Below are positions 5,751 through 12,565 of a stretch of DNA of 20,042 nt, piece after piece (the first letter of the stretch is position 1; each line of letters begins with the position of its first letter). Source of the DNA: CAG-390 sp051867815 (GTDB lineage Bacteria > Bacillota > Clostridia > Oscillospirales > CAG-272); contig JBJDZD010000016.1 in NCBI GenBank assembly GCA_051867815.1, forward strand, positions 1 through 20,042, given 5' to 3'. A model generated the notes under the pieces. That model was not told the DNA's origin, ran no database searches, and was given only the letters and a program-made list of their open reading frames with translations. The position numbers were made by a program, and so were the translations under genes.

Positions 5751-5786
5751 AATAAAAAAGTGCGCCAACCGGAGTCGGCGCACCGA
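5751..5786 (-). terminator. Intrinsic terminator or attenuator upstream of the lipoprotein gene
   Basis: On the minus strand GTGCGCC (5783-5777) pairs with GGCGCAC (5766-5760) around a ten-base loop, followed at once by TTTTTTATTTT. It lies about 16 bases before the lipoprotein Shine-Dalgarno and just after the closing stem of the structured RNA. It would either end that RNA or act as a readthrough gate for the lipoprotein. Confidence 0.75.
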
Positions 5787-5966
5787 AAAGCGCAAACTCC
5801 AATTGTCGCCAAACAAATCGAAATAGATATGGGAATATTATTCACATATACTGTTCTGGGAATTTGCGTTTTTACCAAATTCAAAAACAGTATATGCCTA
5901 AAAAGGGTATAGTATGCCCCAAAAAGACAAAACATCCCCATATTTCAAATATTCGATTTGTTTGGC
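5751..5966 (-). ncRNA. Candidate structured RNA or riboswitch-like leader, unrecognised
   Basis: A minus-strand transcript is predicted to start near 5966 from a consensus promoter. Its first 15 bases, GCCAAACAAATCGAA, pair perfectly with 5822-5808. An internal loop follows, then a 13-bp stem (AUAUGGGGAUGUU with AAUAUUCCCAUAU) that needs two G-U pairs. A roughly 34-nt asymmetric bulge comes next, holding a GGG/CCC hairpin. The apical arm is CAUAUACUGUU/AACAGUAUAUG plus GAAUUUG/CAAAUUC. An intrinsic terminator closes the unit at 5751-5786. The G-U pairs hold only on the minus strand, supporting that direction. Options are an independent small RNA (the long bubble-containing rod is loosely 6S-like), a terminator-controlled leader of the lipoprotein, or an inserted palindromic element. 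I do not recognise a known family. Confidence 0.5.
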
Positions 5967-5972
5967 ACTTAT

Positions 5973-6001
5973 ATTATACCGCATTTTCTTTGATTTGTAA
6001 A
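5973..6001 (-). promoter_or_regulatory. Sigma-A promoter for the structured RNA and lipoprotein gene
   Basis: Minus-strand -35 TTTACA (6001-5996), a 17-base spacer and a perfect -10 TATAAT (5978-5973). The expected start near 5966 coincides with the first base of the long closing stem. Confidence 0.8.
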
Positions 6002-6004
6002 GAT

Positions 6005-6084
6005 ATTTCACAAAATTTTGAAAATATTTTTTCGGTGAAATTCCTTCCTTGCACAACGAGCTAAATACGCTTCGCGAGTGAAAT
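6005..6084. repeat. Degenerate copy 2 of the GTGAAAT hairpin-array element
   Basis: It carries ATTTCAC at 6005 and GTGAAAT at 6035 and 6078. The stretch from 6035 lines up with copy 1 from 4416: GGTGAAATTC, then a variable part, AACGAG, a decayed heptamer, ACGCTTCGCG and again GTGAAAT. The internal hairpins are largely lost. Confidence 0.6.
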
Positions 6085-6085
6085 G

Positions 6086-6139
6086 TCTGCGTCACGATCC
6101 GCAGAATATTGATCGCCTCCATCAATACTGCAAAAGCAG
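6086..6139. repeat. Three consecutive small hairpins upstream of the pth promoter
   Basis: The stems are TCTGCG/CGCAGA (6086-6105), TATTGAT/ATCAATA (6107-6127) and CTGC/GCAG (6128-6139), back to back with almost no spacer. There is no U-run, so they are not a terminator. They may be a tail of the neighbouring degenerate repeat. Confidence 0.5.
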
Positions 6140-6170
6140 AAAAATGGCACTTATTTTTGCGTGCAATTCC

Positions 6171-6199
6171 TTGACAAGTCGACGAAAACATAGTATAAT
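6171..6199 (+). promoter_or_regulatory. Consensus sigma-A promoter of pth-mfd
   Basis: TTGACA (6171-6176), a 17-base spacer and TATAAT (6194-6199) match consensus at all twelve positions. The leader of about 78 nt contains a ten-base direct repeat CTCGGCGAGG (6222 and 6237) and a CTGCTTT/AAAGCAG hairpin (6251-6269) just before the ribosome site AGGTG. Confidence 0.92.
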
Positions 6200-6283
6200 A
6201 TAGGTAGAATATTTCGATAAACTCGGCGAGGAAGTTCTCGGCGAGGCGTTCTGCTTTGCAAAAAAGCAGGTATAGGTGAAAAA

Positions 6284-6934
6284 ATGGCAGATATTTTCGA
6301 TCTTTTCGCAAAGATCTCAAAGGATAATACGGCGCGGCCCAAGGCTCCCGTGGAGTGGCTGGTCGTGGGACTCGGCAACCCCGGCAGGGATTACGTCACC
6401 ACTCGCCACAATGCCGGTTTTATGGCAATGGACGTGCTGGCGCGCAAAAAAGGCGTGATTTGCGACCGCTCGCGCTTCAAGGCACTTACGGCGGAATGTG
6501 AGATAGCCGGACGGGGCGTGCTTTTGATGCTTCCGCAGACGTACATGAACAATTCCGGTGAGGCGGTCCGCGAGGCGGTGCAATTCTATAAGATACCGGC
6601 GGAGCATATACTCGTAGTGTCCGACGACATCAATCTCGATATCGGCAGGATGCGCCTGCGCGATAGCGGAAGCGACGGCGGACAGAGGGGGCTGAAGAGC
6701 ATTATTTATTTAATGGGATTTGACAATTTTCCCCGTTTGCGCATCGGTGTCGGAAAAAAGCCCCATCCGGAGATGGATCTTGCGGATTGGGTACTCTCGC
6801 GCTTTACCGACGGTGAGCTTAAGAGCATCGAGAAAATGTGCAACATTGCCGCGGAGTGCATAGAGCTATATATCGGCGGAAAGCACGACGAGGCGGTGCG
6901 CCTTTGCAATGCAAAACACGATTTGGGTGAATGA
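6284..6934 (+). CDS. pth: Peptidyl-tRNA hydrolase
   Basis: A 216-residue protein that releases the peptide from peptidyl-tRNA dropped by stalled ribosomes, recycling tRNA. A short N-terminal extension (about 22 residues) precedes the fold. Key motifs are GLGNPG (29-34), the catalytic His42 in RHNAGF, the substrate-binding Asn89 in TYMNNSG and Asp114/115 in SDDINLD. Where Escherichia coli Pth has GGHNG (His113, Asn114), this protein has GGQRG at 132-136, so that His is replaced by Gln. The start at 6284 follows AGGTG with seven bases between. It is the first gene of an operon with mfd, overlapping it by four bases (ATGA). The pth-mfd pairing is classical in Firmicutes. Confidence 0.95.
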   Translation: MADIFDLFAKISKDNTARPKAPVEWLVVGLGNPGRDYVTTRHNAGFMAMDVLARKKGVICDRSRFKALTAECEIAGRGVLLMLPQTYMNNSGEAVREAVQFYKIPAEHILVVSDDINLDIGRMRLRDSGSDGGQRGLKSIIYLMGFDNFPRLRIGVGKKPHPEMDLADWVLSRFTDGELKSIEKMCNIAAECIELYIGGKHDEAVRLCNAKHDLGE

Positions 6935-9900
6935 TGGATACTGTGAATAAAAGCGCGGAGTCGGTGCTGGCGGCCATCCGCTCGGACAACGAGTACCGCC
7001 AGCTGATCGAAGCGGTGGGCGCACAGCGCCGCGCGCGCCCCAAGCCCGTCGTCGTTTCGGGACTTTGCGAGGGCGCCGGTGATGCGCTTGCGGCGGCACT
7101 CGTCCGCGATATGCCGGGAGGTTGCCCCGTCCTCATGCTCTGCCCGGATGAGAAAACGGCAAAGCGCATGCGCGACGTTCTGCGGCATTTCGGCATCAGG
7201 AGCGCGTATTATCCGAACCGCGACCTGACCATGTATAATATTTCCGCCTCGCGTGAGTTTGAGCAAGCGAGGCTTTCTCTGCTTGTCGCGCTTCGCCGCG
7301 GCGAGCTTGACGCGGTGCTTGCAACGCCGGAATCGGCACTTTCCTACACCATTCCGCAGGGCATTCTGGCGGAAAACCTCATAAAGGTCTCTATGGAGAG
7401 TGAGTTGGCGCCGGCACAGCTTGCCGAACGCCTTGTGCGCGCCGGATATACACGCTCCGCGCTTGCCGAGGGATCGGGGCAGTTCGCTCAGCGAGGCGGT
7501 ATCTTTGATATTTGCTACTCGTACGCCGGTGCTGCGAACGCCGTGCGCATTGAGTTCTTCGGCGACGAGATCGACCGCATGGGCTTTTACGACACGGCAA
7601 CACAGCGCGTGACGGAGAATGTGAGGAACGTTCTCATACCTCCGGCACGCGAGCTGGTAGCGGACGCCGAAAAGCTCCGTCAAATAAAGAGATCGATCGG
7701 GGGCTTGCGCAAAAAGTCAAAGGATGCGCGCCTCTCGGAAACGCTTGCCGACGAGGAAGCCTCGATAGATATCGCACTTTCCGGCGGCGGTGAGGTGCGC
7801 TTCCTTGACAAATATATTTCTCTCATCTATCCCGAAAAAACCACGCTTTTTGATTATTTTTCGCCCATGTCGCTCTGTATCATGCGTTCGGCGGCATCGG
7901 TCGAGGAGGCGTTCAAGAGTGCCGTTTGGCATTCCGAGGAGCAGGTCAAGGCCGTCGTTTCATCGGGCAGTCTTGAGGGCAAATACGCGGAGTTTTCCGC
8001 ACCGCTTGAGAAGTGGAACAACTTTTGCGCAACACACACCACGGTAATGCTGGATTCGTTGGTTCAGGGACTTTCCGGCAAGGCGTCGGGCGGCCTTTTC
8101 GGCTTCCGCACCAAGCATGCGCTTTCAACCGCTGACAACGACGAGCTGCTTCGCGAGGAGCTTGAAGGGCTTTCAAAGGGCGGCTACCGCATGATACTTA
8201 TGGCGGGCGACGAGCTTCGTGCCAAGAATTACGCCGGCCTTTTGAACGAAAGCTGGGGCATCAAGGCATATTGGGTTGGTGAGGACGAGTTTTCGGATTT
8301 TTCAAAGCTCCCCCGCGGTGAGGCCTTGGTAATCCCATGTACGCCGACCGCGCCATTTGAGCTTCCCTCGCCCCGTGCGGCAATTATATCTCTGACGGTT
8401 GCCGAGGGCGGACATACCGAGCGCAAAAAGCGCGCGTCACGCTCAAAGAAAAACGGTGCGGCACAGCAGATACTCTCGTACGCCGACCTTAGTGAGGGTG
8501 ATTACGTCGTTCACGAGGCGCACGGTATCGGTCAGTATATGGGTCTGACCACCATGACGGTGGACGGTGTCACGCGCGATTATATCACCATTCAGTATGC
8601 CGGCAGCGATAAGCTCTTCATGCCCGTTGAAAAGCTCGATAAGGTATCAAAATACATCGGCGCACATTCCGACGACGGAACTCTCCGTCTTTCCAAGTTC
8701 GGAAGCGCGGAGTGGGGACGCACCAAGGCTCGCGCCAAATCCACACTACGCGATATCGCCAAGGAGCTGATAGCTCTCTATGCCGAGCGTCAGCGCCGCC
8801 CCGGCTACGCCTTTGCGCCCGACGACGATTTTCAGCGCGACTTTGAAGCCGCCTTTGAGTTTGACGAGACCGATGCTCAGCTTGATGCCGCAGAGGATAT
8901 CAAGCAGGATATGCAAAAGCCCGTCCCCATGGACCGTTTGCTCTGCGGTGACGTCGGCTACGGCAAGACGGAGGTCGCCTTCCGCGCCATCTATAAGGCA
9001 ATTCTTTCGGGCAAGCAGGTTGCCCTGCTCGTCCCAACGACAATTCTCGCGCTCCAGCATTATCAATCCGCGCTCAACCGCATGCGCGCCTTTCCCGTAA
9101 ATATTGAAATGCTCTCGCGCTTCCGCAAGCCGAAGGAGCAGAAAAAGATCATAGACGATATCGAAAAGGGCGATATCGATCTCATCATCGGCACTCACCG
9201 ACTGCTTTCGCAAGATATTAAATTCAAAGACCTCGGCCTGCTCGTCGTTGACGAGGAACAGCGCTTCGGCGTGGCACAAAAGGAAAAAATAAAGCAGAGG
9301 ACGGGCAACGTTGACGTGCTTTCCCTGAGCGCAACGCCCATTCCGCGAACGCTCAATATGGCAATGTCGGGAATTCGCGATATCTCCCTGCTCGACGAAG
9401 CACCCGGTGACCGTCAGCCCGTGCAGAGCTACGTTCTCGAGCACGACGACCTCATCGTCAACGACGCCATCCGCCGCGAGCTTTCGCGCGGAGGTCAGGT
9501 ATTCTACCTTTATAATTTCGTTGAGACCATTTCGTACGTCGCGGATAAGCTCCGAAGCGCATTTCCGGAGGCAAATATCGTCGTGGCACACGGCAAGATG
9601 GACAAGGAAGCGCTTGAGGACATCTGGCGCGACATGATAACGGGCGAGATCGACGTTCTCGTTTCCACCACCATAATCGAAACGGGAGTTGACGTTCCGA
9701 ACGCAAACACCCTCATCGTTGAAAACGCGCACAGAATGGGACTTTCCCAGCTTCATCAGCTCCGCGGACGCGTCGGCCGTTCGCCTCGCCGTGCGTATGC
9801 GTATTTCACTTTTCCGCGGGGGCGTGCCCTTACTGAAATAGCGGAAAAGAGGCTTGAGGCCATCCGCGAATACACCGAGTTCGGCGCAGGCTTTCAGATT

Positions 9901-10494
9901 GCGCTCCGTGACCTTGAGATACGCGGCGCAGGCAACGTTCTGGGTGCTGAACAGCACGGTCACCTCGACGCCATAGGCTACGATCTCTATATCAAGCTGC
10001 TCAACGAAGCCGTGCTTGAGGAGAGGGGCGAGAAGCCGGAGGAAAAGCCGGATACGACCGTCAGTATCAACGTCAACGCCTACATTCCCGACAATTACGT
10101 CGAAAGCGCGGCGCAAAGAATGTCGCTTTACAAAAAGATCGCGCACGTGCGCGACGAGAAGGACACCGAGGATCTCTATGAGGAGCTTTGCGACCGCTAC
10201 GGCGAGCCGCCCGAGCCGGTGCTGTTCCTGCTGGACGTCTCCCTGCTTCGTGCCATGGCAGGACAATGCAAGATCGTATCCCTCACTCAGGAGGGAAGGC
10301 AGATAAGCATCAAGCCTGCACAGTTCGACCTTGAGGTATGGCAGGAGATATCGGATATGCCCGGCGTTAAGCTCCGTGTCGTCATAGCGGAGGAGCCGTA
10401 CTTGGTGCTTTCACTCCGTGAAAAGGACGATCCCCTCGCGATTCTTTGCGAAATGTTCAAAAAATATCTCAAAATATCTTCCTCCAAGGGATAG
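6931..10494 (+). CDS. mfd: Transcription-repair coupling factor
   Basis: A 1187-residue protein of normal length. Mfd pushes RNA polymerase off DNA at lesions by ATP-driven translocation and recruits UvrA. In order: a UvrB-like N-terminal region (about 25-370); the RNA-polymerase-interacting CarD-like domain (about 515-580, beginning GDYVVHEAHGIGQYMGL); the SF2 translocase with Walker A GDVGYGKTE (about 672-680), DEEQ box (about 774-777) and SATPIPRT motif; the TRG region with GAGNVLGAEQHGH (about 1000); and a C-terminal TRCF domain. The first ATG overlaps the pth stop, and a second ATG follows directly, so the true start could be one codon later. Translational coupling to pth is likely. Confidence 0.97.
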   Translation: MMDTVNKSAESVLAAIRSDNEYRQLIEAVGAQRRARPKPVVVSGLCEGAGDALAAALVRDMPGGCPVLMLCPDEKTAKRMRDVLRHFGIRSAYYPNRDLTMYNISASREFEQARLSLLVALRRGELDAVLATPESALSYTIPQGILAENLIKVSMESELAPAQLAERLVRAGYTRSALAEGSGQFAQRGGIFDICYSYAGAANAVRIEFFGDEIDRMGFYDTATQRVTENVRNVLIPPARELVADAEKLRQIKRSIGGLRKKSKDARLSETLADEEASIDIALSGGGEVRFLDKYISLIYPEKTTLFDYFSPMSLCIMRSAASVEEAFKSAVWHSEEQVKAVVSSGSLEGKYAEFSAPLEKWNNFCATHTTVMLDSLVQGLSGKASGGLFGFRTKHALSTADNDELLREELEGLSKGGYRMILMAGDELRAKNYAGLLNESWGIKAYWVGEDEFSDFSKLPRGEALVIPCTPTAPFELPSPRAAIISLTVAEGGHTERKKRASRSKKNGAAQQILSYADLSEGDYVVHEAHGIGQYMGLTTMTVDGVTRDYITIQYAGSDKLFMPVEKLDKVSKYIGAHSDDGTLRLSKFGSAEWGRTKARAKSTLRDIAKELIALYAERQRRPGYAFAPDDDFQRDFEAAFEFDETDAQLDAAEDIKQDMQKPVPMDRLLCGDVGYGKTEVAFRAIYKAILSGKQVALLVPTTILALQHYQSALNRMRAFPVNIEMLSRFRKPKEQKKIIDDIEKGDIDLIIGTHRLLSQDIKFKDLGLLVVDEEQRFGVAQKEKIKQRTGNVDVLSLSATPIPRTLNMAMSGIRDISLLDEAPGDRQPVQSYVLEHDDLIVNDAIRRELSRGGQVFYLYNFVETISYVADKLRSAFPEANIVVAHGKMDKEALEDIWRDMITGEIDVLVSTTIIETGVDVPNANTLIVENAHRMGLSQLHQLRGRVGRSPRRAYAYFTFPRGRALTEIAEKRLEAIREYTEFGAGFQIALRDLEIRGAGNVLGAEQHGHLDAIGYDLYIKLLNEAVLEERGEKPEEKPDTTVSINVNAYIPDNYVESAAQRMSLYKKIAHVRDEKDTEDLYEELCDRYGEPPEPVLFLLDVSLLRAMAGQCKIVSLTQEGRQISIKPAQFDLEVWQEISDMPGVKLRVVIAEEPYLVLSLREKDDPLAILCEMFKKYLKISSSKG

Positions 10495-10520
10495 ACTTTT
10501 CGGCAAAAATATAGTATAAT
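10492..10520 (+). promoter_or_regulatory. Promoter for the foldase gene
   Basis: -35 TAGACT (10492-10497, overlapping the mfd stop), a 17-base spacer and a perfect -10 TATAAT (10515-10520). The weak -35 suggests modest expression in addition to readthrough from mfd. Confidence 0.6.
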
Positions 10521-10550
10521 AGAAGAACAATCATCAGAAGGAACCAAAAA

Positions 10551-11738
10551 ATGAAAAGAATAACCAAGCTGGCCGCTCTCATGCTGGCGGCAATCATGAT
10601 ATCAGTATCGTTTGTCTCCTGCGGAGGCTTCGGAACTCCCGTTATGGAGCTGGGGGGCACTCAGATCACGGAAAATATGATCGAGTTCTGGCTCTCGCGC
10701 TATAAGGCGCAGTTCGTTTACTATTACGGCAATGCGATCTGCGAGCAGTACGACCTCGATAACATTGAGCAGTTCTGGAAGATAAAGTCCGATGCCGAAA
10801 CGGGTGAGACCTTTGACGACGTAATGTCGGGCTTCATTTACGACAATGCGAAAACGTACCTTTGCGCGCTCTATCTCTTTGATCAGTTCGGCCTGAAGCT
10901 TCCCGATGCCACGGTAAAGCAGGTGGATAAGCACATGGAAGAATTGCTTGAGGAATATGCTTCCGGCTCGAAATCCGAATTCAACACCATGCTTTCCACA
11001 TACGGCGTAAACTATAAGCTTCTGCGCGAGCTGTACCTCATTGACGAAAAGGTGGCGTACCTGCAGGATTATCTCTTCGGTGTGGGCGGAACCATCGGCG
11101 TCACGAGCGTGGACAAGGATAATTATTATAAGGAAAACTACGTTCGCATGCGCCAGATATGCATCTTCATCAACGAGCGCCCCGTGAAAAACGAGCAGGG
11201 TGAGATCGTTACGGATGAGGACGGCTACACCAAGTACGAGGATATGACCGCCGAGGAGACCCAGGAGGCGAGAAAACGCGCGGATGAAGCCCTCAAAAAG
11301 CTCGCCGCAGGCGAAAAGTTCGCGAACGTCTGCAAGGATTACGACGAAAATACCGCCGACGACGGCTATGCAAACGGCCTTTATATCAGCAAGGACTCGG
11401 CAATGGGTACCGATGCCGCCATCGAAAAGATATACACGGAGCTTGTACAGATGGAGGTCGGCCAGATAAGGCTCATCGAGACGGAGGGAAGCCTGCACAT
11501 CGTCGAAAAGCTGGAGCTTGACGATAAGGCGTACGATAAGTCGGAAAATTCCGATTTCTTTAAGTTCTACGACCCCGACACACAGAGCTATATCACCTTC
11601 GAGGGCTATCTGCGCGAGCCTTTGTTCCTTGATTATATCAACGAAAGCCTTGAGAAATACTCTGCCGAGATCAAGATCGACGAGGAAAAGCTGAAGGCAA
11701 AGAAGCTCAGCAACGTTCAGGCGAATTACTACTATTAA
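10551..11738 (+). CDS. Lipoprotein foldase, PrsA/SurA-like peptidyl-prolyl isomerase
   Basis: A 395-residue lipoprotein. The signal peptide ends in SFVSC, with Cys24 the lipidation site. An N-terminal chaperone-like helical region (about 35-195) with many aromatic residues is followed by a parvulin-like region. The latter begins at RMRQICIFIN (about 200) and continues through an ADEALKKLAAGEKF helix and a DDGYANGLYIS segment to GSLHIVEKLE (about 325). Such proteins assist folding of secreted proteins on the outer face of the membrane. A long charged insert (about 210-235) separates the first parvulin strand from the helix. It follows mfd, a common Clostridia arrangement. The start is supported by AAGGA upstream. 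The C-terminus ends in NYYY and is followed by four further in-frame TAA codons. Isomerase activity is not proven by sequence. Confidence 0.82.
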   Translation: MKRITKLAALMLAAIMISVSFVSCGGFGTPVMELGGTQITENMIEFWLSRYKAQFVYYYGNAICEQYDLDNIEQFWKIKSDAETGETFDDVMSGFIYDNAKTYLCALYLFDQFGLKLPDATVKQVDKHMEELLEEYASGSKSEFNTMLSTYGVNYKLLRELYLIDEKVAYLQDYLFGVGGTIGVTSVDKDNYYKENYVRMRQICIFINERPVKNEQGEIVTDEDGYTKYEDMTAEETQEARKRADEALKKLAAGEKFANVCKDYDENTADDGYANGLYISKDSAMGTDAAIEKIYTELVQMEVGQIRLIETEGSLHIVEKLELDDKAYDKSENSDFFKFYDPDTQSYITFEGYLREPLFLDYINESLEKYSAEIKIDEEKLKAKKLSNVQANYYY

Positions 11739-11753
11739 TAATAATAATAAGCT

Positions 11754-11780
11754 GCCGTACGTTTGCAACGAATGTACGGC
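11754..11780 (+). terminator. Hairpin after the foldase gene
   Basis: GCCGTAC (11754-11760) pairs with GTACGGC (11774-11780); a small inner CGTT/AACG stem may form within the loop. No U-run follows, so termination is uncertain and thiT may be reached by readthrough. Confidence 0.4.
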
Positions 11781-11821
11781 GCTTCAAAATTGACACTACA
11801 TATACCGAAAGGGAAAGAAAA

Positions 11822-12418
11822 ATGACAACGGAGAAGAAAACAAACAAAATTATCGCGCTTGTGGAAACGGCAATGATGGTGGCGGTGGCATTCGTGCTTG
11901 AGATAGTATGCGGATTCATTCCCGACCTTTGGGCAATGGGCGGCTCCATTTGCCTTTGCGCAGTTCCGCTTTTCTACTTATCCTACCGTCGCGGCTGGAA
12001 ATGGGCGGTTGCCGGAAGCCTGGTACACTCCTGCGTTCGGATGATGATGGGGATTTCGTTGCCCCCTGCAAACGACTTCTGGTCCATTGCCCTTTGCATA
12101 CTGCTTGACTATGTTTTGGCATTTGCGTCGCTCGGAACTGCGGAGCTTTTTGCCCGTCCCTTCATAAAAAAGGGCAAGGCGCTTTTGGGCTACGGCATCG
12201 GTGCCGTCGGAGCGTCGTTTTTGCGCTTTATCTGCAGCTTCATCTCCGTCGGAATACTGTTCGGCAGCTATGCTCCGGAGGAAATGAACGTTTGGGGCTA
12301 TTCGCTCGCCTATAACGGCAGCTACATGCTTCTGAATGCGGTGCTTGCCGCCGTTATCATCGTTCTGCTTTGTGCGGCAGTCGATCCGAGAACGCTCAAG
12401 CCCATCAAGAGTAAATGA
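11822..12418 (+). CDS. thiT: Energy-coupling-factor thiamine transporter S component
   Basis: A 198-residue protein with about six membrane helices. ThiT binds thiamine at the membrane and, with the shared EcfA-EcfA'-EcfT module, imports it; that module is not in this window. Family features are the N-terminal LVETAMMVAVAFVLE helix, the WAMGGSICLCAVPLFYLSYRRG block (split here by a loop), the LLDYVLAFASLG helix and the C-terminal WGYSLAYNGSYMLLN signature, which carries a Tyr and Asn of the thiamine site. The ThiT-typical LEY in the mid-protein helix is LDY here, a conservative change. The start follows an AAGGGA-like site. No TPP riboswitch is visible in the 83 bases upstream, and an intrinsic terminator follows. 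Confidence 0.85.
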   Translation: MTTEKKTNKIIALVETAMMVAVAFVLEIVCGFIPDLWAMGGSICLCAVPLFYLSYRRGWKWAVAGSLVHSCVRMMMGISLPPANDFWSIALCILLDYVLAFASLGTAELFARPFIKKGKALLGYGIGAVGASFLRFICSFISVGILFGSYAPEEMNVWGYSLAYNGSYMLLNAVLAAVIIVLLCAAVDPRTLKPIKSK

Positions 12419-12426
12419 AAACACGA

Positions 12427-12466
12427 CACCGAAAACGTAAATTTCGCTTTCGGTGCTCTGTTTTTA
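12427..12466 (+). terminator. Intrinsic terminator after thiT
   Basis: CACCGAAA (12427-12434) pairs with TTTCGGTG (12448-12455), followed by CTCTGTTTTTATAT. The eight-base stem and U-run lie eight bases past the thiT stop. Confidence 0.8.
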
Positions 12467-12487
12467 TATAAAATTCAAAATTTCCAC

Positions 12488-12516
12488 TTGACATAATCGA
12501 TAAAAAAAGATATACT
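12488..12516 (+). promoter_or_regulatory. Sigma-A promoter of glnN
   Basis: TTGACA (12488-12493), a 17-base spacer and TATACT (12511-12516) in an AT-rich setting. The leader is about 45 nt. No clear GlnR or TnrA operator could be read with confidence. Confidence 0.8.
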
Positions 12517-12565
12517 AATATAATATGATTAATTTCAATCAAGCTGTTGAATTTGGAGAAAAGTC

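Larger units (their letters stand above)
5723..6283. other. Gene-free stretch between the divergent lipoprotein and pth genes
   Basis: From left to right it holds the terminator/attenuator, the candidate structured RNA, its promoter, the degenerate repeat copy, three small hairpins (6086-6139), and the pth promoter and leader. No ORF with a credible ribosome site is seen. Confidence 0.75.

Noticed and set aside
8746..10266. A 506-codon minus-strand frame inside mfd
   Set aside because: It lies wholly antisense to conserved Mfd helicase motifs and has no ribosome site or recognisable domain.
10602..11768. A 388-codon minus-strand frame across the foldase gene
   Set aside because: Mirror frame of a lipoprotein gene with a good promoter, ribosome site and signal peptide on the plus strand.
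11790..11818. A thiT promoter starting at TTGACA
   Set aside because: The -35 is perfect, but no -10-like hexamer lies 16-18 bases downstream.
11739..11821. A TPP riboswitch upstream of thiT
   Set aside because: The gap is too short and lacks the CUGAGA and other conserved TPP-box segments; only one hairpin is present.
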